Assembly: GCA_034766995.1 (NCBI GenBank)
Contig: CM068315.1
Location: 53,377,556 to 53,441,555, forward strand
Origin: Acanthacorydalis orientalis
Taxonomy: Eukaryota; Arthropoda; Insecta; Megaloptera; Corydalidae
Reading direction: 5' to 3'
DNA: 64,000 bases
Part shown: one piece after another, positions 1-11,815 of the stretch
Position numbering within the stretch: the first letter of the stretch is position 1
How the letters are laid out: every line of letters starts with the position of its first letter
Position numbers and translations under genes: made by a program
Notes under the pieces: generated by a model
Seen by the model: only the letters and a program-made list of their open reading frames with translations
Database searches by the model: none
Told to the model about the DNA's origin: nothing

Positions 1-109
1 ATCAAAAATATATACAGTTTTACGATCTCCTACGATCAGGTAAACATTTAATGCCGAGCGCTATGGTCGTCAATTGAATCAATTACAATCTTAAACGCAC
101 ATATTCAAA

Positions 110-615
110 ATGTAGACCTCACTGATCCATCAACATTAACGGAAAAATCGAATATTCATACCAAAAAGTTTCTTCTATGTTCTGGCATCTGGTGAAACAT
201 GAAAGGTTTGCTGTTTTATGATTTCCTCCAGCGCTACGGCCTACAATTGAATTCTTTGGCTGTCGGAAAGATAGAGAAAAGACCATTTACTGAAGAATGA
301 AACCAAAAATCATTATTCTGTTGTTTGTCATAACGCTTAGCTGCATGTTGCTAACTACTCAGCAAACAATTTTCAACTTGGACTGAGTTCTTCTGCACAA
401 GGCGTATTCACTCGAATTGGCGCTTTCGAATCATCATTTTTGCCGGTCGAACGAAAACTTTTAGTCGGACAGCGCTTTCGAAATGTGGCTAAAATACGGA
501 AATGGATCGACGATTTTATTGCCTCCAAATTAATGTCTTTTTTGCGAAACACTCCGAAACTTACTGATAGTAAAAGGTTATAAAAAAAAACTAGAATAAT
601 TATTTTAATGATTGA
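110..615 (+). pseudogene. mariner transposase, C-terminal half, decayed
   Basis: Read on the plus strand with frameshifts, the segment resembles the catalytic half of a mariner (SETMAR-like) transposase. Around 135-185 it reads NIHTKKFLLC, matching the NIHxKKVLLCIWW block. Around 331-360 VCHNA*LHVA corresponds to HDNARPHVA with the catalytic Asp lost. About 380-465, in another frame, LLHKAYSLELALSNHHFCRS matches the HPxYSPDLAPSDxxLFRS block. QRFRNVAKIRKWIDDFIASK follows in the C-terminal helix. The reading ends at a stop at 613-615 after YFND. It cannot make an active protein. The N-terminal DNA-binding half is absent or lies left of the window. Confidence 0.8.
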
Positions 616-1832
616 ATTATATTTTACATGCTATGAAAATAAAATGAAAACTTGACAGAAAAAAGACTAAAGCTTCTGAACAAAGCTAATATTTTTGACA
701 CTTTCCTGATTGAATTTTTATAACTAATTACTATTGTAACTTTAACTATTATATTATGAACAATCATAATAGTTATGAGCTATTCTATTGATATTTGTTA
801 GGCTGGACTAAATAATTTATATATGCCTTTAAAAATGTAGCATTTTGATAAAGAATAAAACTTTCTTAAAACTATTTTTATTCACACAATATTTGAAAAA
901 CGTTTCAAATACACTAGTAAATCATCATATAATTTATAATGTTTTTTCTGCACAAAGAAACATTTTTAAACTAATGTAAAGTCGGTGTTCTTCAATTGAT
1001 AAATGAACCCACATATCAAATACCCAATATTTTGTGTGTAATGTACGTACAGTCTTTTTTGTCTAAAATATAGAATGACTTAAAAGTTGTAATGCACGCC
1101 TTGCCTTAAATGACATTATTTATATTGAAGTAAATTTTACATTTTCAGTTTATATATTTATCTACTACCGAGTATTCAGTTTCAATTACTACAGTTATAA
1201 AATTGAAAAAATAATTATTTTTCAGTAATAAATAATTTATATTTGCATTAATCGGACATATGTAAAATGCGTTGTATATAAATATAAATCACAAAAAAAT
1301 AAAATAACATTGTTTCGGAAAGAATGCAAATATTCCAGCATACAAATGAAAAAGTTCTATTTTATAACTAGCGGATATCAATGAACTTACAAATTTTAGA
1401 AATATTTTTACCAATAAAATAATCCTATAATAAAGAGATTCAGTTTCATATCATCTACACGTTTCAACCATTCAAAGTGTAAACTCGTTTTTAAATTTTA
1501 CAAAAAGAAAATAATGAAGTACAACAAAATCGAAATTCATAGCATAGTTAAAATCGGCTGAGCTTATTACGAAGTCCCGCCACTGATTTTAACCATCCAT
1601 ATCTTCATCCAAGTATGTTATGTAGTGGTTTTCTTACGCTTTTGCTAGCATACTCCTTCCGGTTTCGTTCAGTACTCGTCATACTTTATCACTTCCTCTA
1701 TTTCTTTTTCATAAAAGAAACTCTTCCTCGCATTTCACTAGCATATTTTTCATAGCATCTTTTCTTCATAGATATATGTACGAAGTATACATGCTCATAA
1801 AAGGTCTATTCTCGTTGCCATGCTTTCAAAAG

Positions 1833-1835
<3 letters not shown>

Positions 1836-1884
<49 letters not shown>
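1836..1884. repeat. (TA)n array, 49 bp
   Basis: Uninterrupted. Confidence 0.97.
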
Positions 1885-1888
<4 letters not shown>

Positions 1889-2085
1889 TAACTTTACAAT
1901 ATGTGCATTGCACATTTATTTTTTTGTACATTTTTCGTACTTTGCATGACTTAGTCACATAAAGAAAATATGTCATTATGAAAAAAATATAACCAAAGAC
2001 CAATGAAATACATAAAAGATACAGTTGGTAGAATCTTCCATTTTCTAGAAAACTTAAAATAACCCTATACATAACATATTTAATA

Positions 2086-2091
<6 letters not shown>

Positions 2092-2143
<52 letters not shown>
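2092..2143. repeat. (TA)n array, 52 bp
   Basis: Followed by TAATATATT. Confidence 0.97.
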
Positions 2144-2149
<6 letters not shown>

Positions 2150-2838
2150 TTTCTACAAAATATTTAATTATTTCAAAAACATTTTTTTCATGTGCAATCA
2201 ATGTTCGTTTATGAAAGCATTCGTAATGTATTTTTCAAAAGTTTATTCAAATCGAAAAGTAAACGTTTGTTGTTTTCATGTACTTAATTTTAAACTTTCA
2301 TAGCTAACGAACACATAATTACGTGTATATATATATATGAACACAGAACAAGTAGTCAGAATATATTTCCTAAATTACAGTTTAATCTTCAGTTTTGTGA
2401 AACCATGACATTTGATTTTGGTTATGATTTTTATTGGTTTTATTTCCATACAATTATCGATTTTAGCTTACCGATATATTTGAGTAATGTACTTCTTATA
2501 TTTGAAAGTACAAGTCGGTAAGTATTCATTAAATATTTTTTTCTATAAGCAGATAACGTCCGAAAGAATTTAATTAAGAATAAAACATTTTTTTTACTTT
2601 AATGTTTCATTTATAACATTACAATTCGTACAAAATATTTTGTTCTTGTTTACAAATGTAGAAAAATTCTACAAATTGTAGTCTATTGTCTATGGTTTTC
2701 TTAGAATAAAAATAAAAGGTTTATAAATATTTTAAAATTTATTAATATATATATATATATATATACAGAACATTAAATTATCATTTTCTAATAATAAAAT
2801 TATTGAATAAATTATCCAATATTTTTATACTGACTAAC

Positions 2839-2897
2839 ATGTAGCATTAGTCAGTATAATCTTTCAGCTGTAACATTAGTCAGTATAATCTTTCAGA
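2839..2897. repeat. tandem duplication, about 30-bp unit, 2 copies
   Basis: The phrase CATTAGTCAGTATAATCTTT followed by CAG occurs twice head-to-tail, separated by CTGTAA. Confidence 0.85.
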
Positions 2898-3018
2898 CAG
2901 TTAATTTTTCTTAAATCGTTAAAAAAGTAGGTACTATAATCTTATATTTTATACGCCATACGGGCTTTTATTCGATAGGAATAGGCGATAGTACATAAAC
3001 AATGTACATAATACAGTA

Positions 3019-3075
<57 letters not shown>
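3019..3075. repeat. (TA)n array, 57 bp
   Basis: One TG interruption at 3031. Confidence 0.97.
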
Positions 3076-3079
<4 letters not shown>

Positions 3080-3189
3080 ATTAAATATATTTTTTTATTG
3101 TTTAATTTTTTAGATTATTATTAATACAGCTGACTATATCTTATCATAAAGTAATACACCTTACTTAAATGTAAACAAAAGAATTACAC

Positions 3190-3722
3190 ATCAGTATTTG
3201 ATTAAAAACCAAAGTCTTGTTTTCAGTTAAGGTGCGAAAATCGATATCGAAAAGACCATGAAACAAACATTTAACGGACTAAATTCGAATACGGACCAGA
3301 GATATAAAGGTTAAAATTACCAAATAAAAGTACACGAAGCACCCATTACGATAAAGACATCTACAATATTATCCAATATAGATATGACAATAAAAGATAA
3401 AACACGCACAGACAGTTCAGATAGTCGACCAATCGAAAACCAAATGAAAATAACATTTTGTCCCAACTGTTACATATAGTGATACCGGCGAACACCATTC
3501 TCCAAATCGTTGGAGAACATCGAAGAAGCTCAGTAACCATTATCAACTCTTGATGATGATCCGTTTATTCGTTCGACTATTTCCGTCGCAGTTCGGCTTA
3601 AGCACACTATCTGCTTGTAAAATACGATGTTTTGTTCTAACGTTAATGTGCAGGCCGGTTTGAGACCCAACATGGTAATGGTCTGACCGATTAGCGCTCG
3701 AAATCCAGTCAAAACGGTATGT
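3190..3722 (-). pseudogene. possible decayed Tc1-like transposase remnant
   Basis: This segment is less AT-biased than its surroundings. On the minus strand it shows a short reading SWDKMLFSFGFRLVDY around 3425-3470, reminiscent of the WxxVLFSDESRF block of Tc1 transposases. An upstream reading GQTITMLGLKPA (about 3650-3685) could be a worn HTH start. The match is weak, the spacing is too short, and no inverted termini were identified. It may be unrelated. Confidence 0.22.
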
Positions 3723-3745
3723 GTGCATTTACATACATTTGCACT

Positions 3746-3749
<4 letters not shown>

Positions 3750-3800
<51 letters not shown>
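3750..3800. repeat. (TA)n array, 51 bp
   Basis: Preceded by CTTGTG, followed by GCATAC. Confidence 0.97.
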
Positions 3801-3803
<3 letters not shown>

Positions 3804-3942
3804 TACTCATATACAGATAAACATACAAACATGAATGCATTTATATTTTTATTTAGTGATATTACTATTATACATAATTATGGTCGAAAACGGAAATCAG
3901 ATGCTCACCAATACATTTTTTTTATTATTTATTTTATATATA

Positions 3943-4170
3943 ATAAAAACCCGCATTTCTCGTCATTTTGTCAGCAGGACAAAGTCTATGATGACGAGAA
4001 ATGTTTATCTATTATGAGTTTGCTTTGTCAGATCATAGGTTTCAAGTTTAATTCATTAAGTTTCGTTCTTAAGTATTTTTTTATGTTTAAATATGTTTTT
4101 TAAAAAAAAACAAATTTTTTTTCCTTCTATGTTTCTTTCTATTTTCCTGTCAATTCTGACGAGCTACATA
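3943..4170 (+). mobile_element. Helitron-like 5' end fragment
   Basis: The segment starting TATATAATAAAAACCC is highly similar to 43141-43375. Both then carry a GGACAAAG motif, a (T)CATAGGTTTCAAG block, the phrase TTTAATTCATTAAGTTTCGT, and an A/T tract before CTATGTTTCTTTCTATTTTC. This copy lacks the GC-rich 3' terminus that ends the 43905 copy, so it is a 5' fragment. No coding capacity. Confidence 0.6.
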
Positions 4171-4872
4171 CTGGTGATACGTATATTAATTTTTAAATTA
4201 TCGAGTCATCACATACCTTTTTGTAAAAATACACAATTATACATTAAATATCATTTACTTGATTTATGCACGAAAAAAGCAAAATTTTAAAATAAAATCA
4301 ACTCCGTATCTGTCGACTATAACATAAAGATTTAAATTGCCGAACAATTTTTTTTTACTCTACCGATCACTTGTTCGTTTATCGATTAATAGTTATCATA
4401 ACTTTTTATTTGTTCGCCGTTATCTGGATGAGCAGAACGAAATGAACAGCGAGGAGTATTCGTGAAAAGCTTAACGTTGGAAAAAATATCTATCGTAGTC
4501 AGAGAAGTGCCGATTTGTACAAAGTACAGAACAGTCCATGTGTAAGCTTACCCACTGCAAATCCGCTGTTCCATTCACTAAAGAATGGTATTAATGCAAA
4601 AAAATATATTTTTTTTATGAAATTATCGATTTGGCCACAATTTATTAAAATCATAAGAAGAATGAAACATATTTCGATAATTTAGATTCCAATTAATACT
4701 GTCCAAAAAAAGGATAACATAAATAGATCTAACTGGAAATATTTCTTGCCTGATCATTTTAAATAGAAGAACTAAAACTTGAAAGTGAAAAAAGAAAAAA
4801 AAAATCAGTAATAATTATTACTGGAATACTTTATAACTTAAATTACTTTTTAACTTTATATTTGATTGGTGT

Positions 4873-5890
4873 ACACATAAAAGATTTTCCTATAGGGACG
4901 CACTTTTTTAAGGGGACCCGGTGGTCTAGAATTTTCGAAAAATCGATTTTTTTTTTCGAAAGTATAGTATCTTAAAAATATACTGTTAAAATTTGATGAC
5001 GAAATTCAGAGTATTTCAGGATCTACAGCCCATTAGAAGGTCAGAACTACTTGGTCAGAATATACTTGCTTGAAACTTTAAACGCGTTTATCTCGAAACT
5101 ACTTTTTTTCGTCTTGCGGGGGCCAGAAAAAAAAACTACTTGACCGATTTGTCTGAAATTGTAATATGTTATTCTGAATAGTTCTAGCTCTCGCTGGAAT
5201 GTAAAACTAATAGTTTCCGTAAAATATTTATATTTTTTTTATTAACAAAACATTCAAAAATACTGGTCGTTTTCAAACTTGTACTTTTGACTACGCGCCA
5301 TTTTGTCAATTTTTTTTTTATTCTACTTCCTGCGATAGCTATACTTATACTAATTAAAAATTCGTCAATTGTTTTATTTCAGATCAGAGGGAGAGATAAA
5401 TCATCATTCACCACGCAATTCCATTTTTTTAGAGAGGGAGACTTCAGCATCATTTTTCTAATTTAAAAAAAAATTTTTTTTGTCTTTATTTTCATTTTTG
5501 TGTAGTTTATTAGTAATAAAATAAGTGTAAAAAAATTTGAAAGCATTATTCATTACCCTCATATAGAAAAAAAATTTTTAAAATAGCTTAAATTTTAGGC
5601 CGCTAGACCACCGGGTCCCCTTAAGAGGTTATATTTCACATATATATCAAACTAATAGCTGTATTTTTTTGACATTTATAAAGTTTTGACACTGGCATTT
5701 TTAGGTATGGATTCGTATACAACAAAACAACGAAATGAAATAACACAACTGTGTTATGAAAATGGTCGTTCTATAAAAAGTACATTTCGTAAATCACGCT
5801 ATTTATTCTTGATACACTCGTCCATCTGTATCAACAATTCTTCGATTAGCGAGAAAATTAAACATACTGGATCGGTAAAAGATAGATAAA
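4873..5890 (+). pseudogene. IS630/Tc1-type transposon copy A, interrupted by a MITE and 3'-truncated
   Basis: The 5' terminus (GATTTTCCTATAGGGACGCA) and the leader after the insertion align with copy B at 45388. The remaining reading frame from 5704 (MDSYTTKQRNEITQLCYENG, RSIKSTFRK, then GSVKDR) is the N-terminal HTH of IS630-like DDE transposases of the YTTKQRxEIxxLxYENxRS type. The copy is split by a 709-bp element at 4912-5620 and ends at a short TA run at about 5898, so all catalytic residues are missing. Confidence 0.75.
4912..5620. mobile_element. 709-bp MITE with perfect 18-bp inverted ends and TTAA target duplication
   Basis: The element starts GGGGACCCGGTGGTCTAG (4912-4929) and ends with the exact reverse complement (5603-5620). 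TTAA flanks both sides (4908-4911 and 5621-5624). The paralogous site in copy B (about 45413) shows a single TTAA, giving an unoccupied control. TTAA duplication is typical of piggyBac, and also of Sola3-type elements. The interior has no credible ORF, so it is non-autonomous. Poly-T/A tracts and two similar AAACTACTT phrases are visible inside. Confidence 0.88.
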
Positions 5891-5914
5891 CACCAACACA
5901 TATATATATATATG

Positions 5915-6184
5915 ATTTAAATTCGAATCAAATGGACATGCGACTAGAACAATGAAATATTCTTATGAATGGTCCTGATGAATTCGATTCAATTTCCTAT
6001 TATTATAAACAGAATTGCCAACATCGGATAGTGACTTCCCGAACCAAGAATAGCTGAAGCAATAGATCTGATAAATTGAACACAAAGCGATAAAACACAA
6101 TAAGGCAGTAAATCATAGCATTGTAGAATGAATGTAGCGTGCGTTATTGTATAGCAGACGATTCTATCGCAAGCTTGATACATA

Positions 6185-6253
<69 letters not shown>

Positions 6254-8555
6254 CTATATATAGACGTGTGTGTGTGTCTATAGAGATATGTTCGGAATAC
6301 CTCTGTTGTCTAAAGCAAAAATCGATATGTTTTATCTGTATTTCAAGATATCACGATATATGGTCCTTCGAGTATATACACGAATACACATAGTATATGT
6401 ATACACAGTGGACATAACAACAAAAGTAAATGTCAACAAACCGTGCATGGTTACCGACAGGTAAACAATGACATAAAAGACAATGGTCTTAAAAAGAATT
6501 GAGAAGCGAAAATGACATTTTTATATACAAAATTAAAAACATCAAAGAAGAAACTAAATAATGACAATTTATTTGCTTCTTTATTATTGAAATGTACGTA
6601 AAACGTGGCTGAAAAAATTATAAAGTGTAAAAATAAAATTCCTTTCTTTAATTTATCCTTCTTTTGTAAATGAATACTGATGAAGAAGGAATGAATAAAA
6701 ACAGAAACTGTTGTATAAGAAAAGTTTTCAATACGTTTGTAAAGATAATAAAGTAGCTACAGGACGTAAATAGCTAGTTATTTTAGGTTTTAGGACACGT
6801 CGACAACAAAAGTCCTTGGCGGCCTAAAAAACTATAAAAAATATAACAATTACTAACTACTAATTGATTCTTAAAATAATTTCATATACATTTATAAAAA
6901 ATAATACATTTATAATAATTATTCAAATAATAAATTTACAAATTGTATTTTTAAAAACATTCTTTTTCATTCGCAAAGCCAACAAATATCGGTATGGTTA
7001 GTTTATAATAAGTGAAAAATAGATGTTATTGTTATAAATATATTTCAGTTTTTATTCTATACATTTTATCAACTTACTTGCAATAAATGAAAATAAAAAC
7101 GTTGAAAGTATATAACATTCACACCGGTTTGTTCGAAGTGTACGTTTACCAATGTGTTCTGATATCACTGAAACCTATAATTTATTCAGCATTAAAATAC
7201 ACCAAAACGTAACGAAAATATTCCAAAGGTAAAATATCAATTTGAAATCGTTCTCAGCGTCCAGTAAACACAACAATACAAAACCGGTCGTCGGAGTCAT
7301 CGCATATAACATCATCAAAATCGAACGTATCAAACTTCCTCTGTTCTGATAGTATCAATAGAACCACGTTAAAATTTTCAATGCGGGAGCCCTTTTTCAC
7401 GCGGAAAAACGTCTACCTTTCTCAAATTCGCAACAAAGCTACAAACATTTCAACTTCCACCTCGACACGCACACTTAGATAATATCGAGTCACGTCAACA
7501 AATGATTTCTTTCTTCTCAATATTCGTCGCCATGTCGCGTTGTTACACGGAGATGCTTTTAACCCAGAAGAAGGTCGAACCCGCTTCGGTCAGATCATCG
7601 GTAACACTATCAGCGTCTAATGATCCGTGTAAAATCGATACTCTCTTTGCTACATGCGCCAATGTAGCTGCCAAAATATATTATGGCGAATACAGACAAA
7701 TACACAGACATCTTTTCACTATTGTTGACAATGTGGACAATCAATAAGAGCACCTTACTAATGTGAATGAACCGTGTAATTTTAACAAGGTATTTACAAC
7801 AAATATTGAAACTACAAGAGCAATACAATAAATAAACAAACACAACGGATTAAACAATAATTTTGCGTGTAATTTTTCTACAGAATAATAATGCATAGTA
7901 AAAATATCTATTTAACAAAAATACATACTACTCGTATCTTTGTTAAAGCAACTGAAAGGAATGGCTAGAAGAAGTCAAATACAAATATATGCAGGTAAAA
8001 AAAATAGTTTTGTATACTACTTTTACACTCAGAACCTATTTTGACGACGATTTAAAAAAATATATACTTCATAAAAATATAAAATAAATGTTCATAAAAC
8101 GACGGCAATATTTATTTTCATTATATACTAACAAAAACAGTAAAACCAACTTGAACAGAATTAAAATTTACATTCTTATCCAATGAACATATTTTCTGAA
8201 ATCTGGAAAAATCTGCACAAAAATAGTTATGAACATTTCTTCTAAAACTATTGTTAATATATTTTCAAGTGCAAATATAATATTGAATGATTTTTTAAAA
8301 TTTATAGAAACTACAAATTACTTCTATGTTAATTTTTATATTACTTTACTCTTATATATAAATTTGCACATCATAAATATACATACATACATACATATTT
8401 ATATATATATACACACATATACACTGGCAATTAACGTTCGTTTTAGCAATGAATCGCAAGTCGAAATTCGATGGACTAAGTTTATTTCGCTTAAATTGTG
8501 CGGAACCCAAATATCATATCTGGAAGCCATATCAAGTTGATGCAAGTGGTTCTCA
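5915..8555. other. AT-rich sequence, no gene assigned
   Basis: Holds a long TA array (6187-6249). A mixed-composition island at about 7230-7750 contains several CpGs and a short plus ORF starting MISFFSIFVAMSRC. That island has no recognisable domain or splice structure and could be a regulatory segment. Around 6785-6830 two short TTTTAGG/CCTAAAA ends suggest a tiny foldback. Confidence 0.4.
6187..6249. repeat. (TA)n array, 63 bp
   Basis: Followed by degenerate TATC/TG repeats to 6277. Confidence 0.97.
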
Positions 8556-8558
8556 ACG

Positions 8559-9259
8559 CTAGATTTCGATATTCTGAACGAACCATTTTTGAAGCGGATT
8601 ATTACTGGAGATCAAAAATAGATTGTCTGAAATGATGTAACACGAAAAAGACACTGGAGTAAAGCAGGATCAACCTCGTTAACTTCTCCCAAAGCCGGTT
8701 TACTCCCCAAGAAATCATATTATGTGTACGGTTGGACTGGAAAGGGGTAGTGATTTATGGGGTAGTGATGTCCTGCCGCTTAATCAAATCATTAATTCTG
8801 ATAAATACTGTTCACAACTGGACAGACTGAAGGAGATCATTAAGGAAAAATGACCATAACTTGCCAATAAGAAAAGATTAATTTTCCACCAAAATAACGC
8901 AAGACCACACATATCTTTACAGACTCGGCAAAAATTAAGGGAATTAAATTAGGAAGTTTCTATTCATCCGCCATATTCACCGGACTTGGCACCATCAGAT
9001 TTCTACTTATTCCATTCTTTGCACAATTCTTTTAATAGGAAAATTTTTGATTCTTTACAGGTCTGTGAAATGCATGTTTCGAGATTTTCTGCTGAAGAAG
9101 ATAACAGATTCTGGGAGGATATTATAAAACTGCCTACAAGATGGCAAAAAATCATTGATCATAATGGTCAATACATTATTTTAAAAAGTTTTCTACATTA
9201 AAAAAAAACTATTCCTGTTTCCTACCGAATAATCAGACATTACTTACTGACCAACCCAA
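8559..9259 (+). pseudogene. mariner transposase pseudogene with 3' terminal repeat
   Basis: The region reads, with frameshifts and stops: FLKRIITGDQK (first catalytic Asp of GDE), SWSKAG-like HWSKAG, PKAGLLPKK, YCSQLDRLKEIIKEK, FHQNNARPH (HQDNARPH with the second catalytic Asp changed to Asn), HPPYSPDLAPSDFYLF, and a C-terminus ending KLPTRWQKIIDHNGQYII near 9180. GACATTACTTACTGACCAACCCAA at 9236-9259 fits a mariner 3' terminal repeat, followed by TA. The N-terminal DNA-binding half was not recognised. The closest family I know is the Hsmar1/SETMAR-like group. It is inactive. Confidence 0.85.
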
Positions 9260-9355
9260 TAGTATTATTTTCCAAAAAAATTAAATCCTATGAAAAAAAT
9301 ATTTTTTTTGTTCTCACTCATTGTAACTTACGTTATATACATTACATACATGAAA

Positions 9356-9452
<97 letters not shown>

Positions 9453-10809
9453 CTTAAAAGACATTAAATTCAAAACAGCATTCATTATATCTACGGTGAC
9501 TTTCATTTTAACTTATTTGCAAACCCGTTGAATTGTGTACGAGAAAAGGCACTGACTAATAATAATTTATATTAGTTTAATTTCCTAAAGACGTCACTAT
9601 CTGACGTTCCATTTCCAGGTTCGCTGCAGGATAACCTCACGCCTTCTCTTTCATCAAACAGTGCGCTCTGCATACTTGCTTCCGTTCACTGGTGCAAGTC
9701 TGTACCGTGTTTTATTGGCCTCGAGGGTTATTTGAGTGAAGATATTTTTAATTATATGTGCACAACGGAAATTTATTGGAAACATTTTAACGGCCTCACA
9801 AAAATTAAAATCTTACAGAATGTCGAATTTAATAATTAAATATAAAATACGCAATCAATAATAAATTCACGTGATAAAAACTATTATTTAGAGTTTTTTT
9901 TTATTTAAAAGTAGTATACACCAAAACATCGGTTTGAGTCGTTTAGAAGTTGAGTCGTTACAGGACTTTTTTCATTTTTTCGGTAATATAAAAATGTTGG
10001 AGCAAGTGCTTGAGCTTAGAGGGTATTATGTCGAATTAGTACTAACACTTCTTGAAGTTAGGATAGATATTTCATGTCTAATTTGTACTTCCTCGGATAC
10101 AAAACTTGTGTTATTTATCCTATAAAGGAATCACATTTACACCTACTCAATTTGGATTTCCTTCACGGTATTCTTGTATGCTAGAATTGAACATTTCTGA
10201 GATTATAAAATTGAAGTTGTTAGTCCTAATTTCGAATAACAAAACACAGGTATACTTTGTTTTTATTTCGGAGAACGCGTTCTTCAGATGTTCAAGTATT
10301 CGGATTATTAACTTATTACATTTCTTTGTATCGATATAACATAATTATTTTTATACATTTTTTTTTTCATTAAAATTTCAAATTACATTTTTAATTAGTT
10401 ATCTTAAAAGGCTTCTCACCTATAATTATGTACGAGTTTATCTCAATTGAGTGTTTAAAAGTATTGATTGGTTTTCACACCCACGTTACGTTATTATTCA
10501 ATTTTATACATCCTGCCTGGTCTTTTTCGATTTCCTCAATATTTCTCATTAAAATGTAATTTTTTCCTCTTCAATATTTTTCCAATGTTTTTGTTGAACA
10601 GCATACATTTTATATACAATTTATATTTCACAACACGACTTAAATCAATATTTTGTTTTCAACTAATATGAGATTTTCATTAAAGTTAAATATTCAAAAT
10701 AAATTGTACAGTATGTATATATATATATATATAGTGAAAAATGCACATAATTTAATATTTATAATCTATTCTCTCCCGCATATATCTCCATCTCTCTCTC
10801 TCCCTATCT

Positions 10810-10812
<3 letters not shown>
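9260..10812. other. AT-rich sequence with two unassigned low-repeat islands
   Basis: A long CA/TA array lies at 9356-9451. A GC-richer 140-bp island at about 9600-9740 and a reading at 9934-10122 (MSRLEVESLQDFFHFF...) are free of simple repeats, but no family was recognised. An imperfect inverted pair (near 10030-10055 and 10213-10236) suggests a decayed foldback element. Confidence 0.35.
9356..9451. repeat. (CA)n(TA)n array, 96 bp
   Basis: (CA)7 joined to 82 bp of TA, downstream of the 8559 mariner. Confidence 0.97.

Positions 10813-10868
<56 letters not shown>
10813..10868. repeat. (TA)n array, 56 bp
   Basis: Preceded by a (CT)-rich tract; directly abuts the IS630-type element at 10869. 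Confidence 0.97.
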
Positions 10869-10869
<1 letters not shown>

Positions 10870-11757
10870 GAGATGAACCAGAGAAATGGGAAAATTTCAA
10901 AACACAATAATTAAATGATTTTTATTTTTACATATTCTTGTTAAGTATATCGGACTATTTTTTTTAAAAAAAAATAACACTTGATTAATGAGTACGATTT
11001 CGGCACACACATTCCTGTAAGCTTATTCGACAAATTTCCATTACCCGTATTCACATATCTAGTAGAATCCTCATCATGGCTTCTTGAATTTTTGATTTAA
11101 GTTCCGGTATAGTGTGTAAACTATCAATATACACCTTGCTCCTCAGATAATCCCAAAGAAAATAATCACACGATATCAAATCCGGGAACCTTGCTGGTCA
11201 AACCATTTTTTCCATTTTTGGAAATAATATGGTTAGAAAAAAGCTCTCTTACACGAGCCATGGACACTCTAGCAGTACGAAATGTTGCGTCATCTTGCTA
11301 GAACCATGTAATTTGTGGAAATCGAATTAATTCTTGACCCAGAAATGTTGTAATCATGTTATCGAAATCACGTCGTGAGCTACGCGGTACAGCGACTCTA
11401 ACATAACGTTTTCTGGCGTTCTTATTGTTTTTATGTATCCTCGATGCTTCAAATTTAATGTAAAACCACTTTCCTCAAACTTCTGAACCCAAAAGTTGTT
11501 GACATGACCGGTCGGTGCCTGCCCACGACACGGAATATTATTATGTTTGCGAAATAGCCGCCGTACAGTTCTAACAGACTCGTCATTTTTTATAAAAAAA
11601 AATTCTCAACGAAAGCTTGATGTGCACCCGGACCACTGTTCTATATTTACTAAATGGCTACGAATAACTAACAATGTATCACTTAATTTTACCCTCTTAC
11701 TCTAATGGTAAGTGAATAAGCCTGTTTTTAAAATTTCCCATTCCACTGATGCGCCCG

Positions 11758-11758
<1 letters not shown>
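10869..11758 (-). pseudogene. IS630/Tc1-type (DUF4817 HTH) transposon copy, internally deleted, bracketed by TA arrays
   Basis: On the minus strand the N-terminal HTH reads ESVRTVRRLFRKHNNIPCRG, then VNNFWVQKFEESGF, the DUF4817-type helix-turn-helix seen in insect transposons. After a deletion the catalytic part reads FLGQELIRFPQITWF*QDDA (WFQQDGA block with a stop), then RVRELFSNHIISKNG, and after a frameshift FPDLISCDYFLWDYLRSKVY. The deletion has removed the first catalytic Asp region. The ends form an imperfect inverted repeat: AAATGGGAAAATTTCAAAAC at 10883-10902 against GAATGGGAAATTTTAAAAAC read from 11742. Both ends abut TA arrays directly. Confidence 0.82.

Positions 11759-11811
<53 letters not shown>
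11759..11811. repeat. (TA)n array, 53 bp
   Basis: Directly abuts the other end of the 10869 element. Confidence 0.97.

Positions 11812-11815
<4 letters not shown>

Larger units (their letters stand above)
616..3185. other. AT-rich intronic sequence, no gene seen
   Basis: Contains long TA arrays at 1836-1884, 2092-2143 and 3019-3075, shorter ones near 2323 and 2744, and a short tandem duplication at 2839-2897. No transposase motif or exon-like reading was recognised. Confidence 0.6.

Noticed and set aside
4093..4290. Plus reading of 65 codons
   Set aside because: It lies mostly in the Helitron-like 5' fragment and its T-rich flank; there is no coding signature.
9600..9740. GC-richer segment as a coding exon
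   Set aside because: The best minus reading ends in stops and lacks a plausible acceptor and donor.
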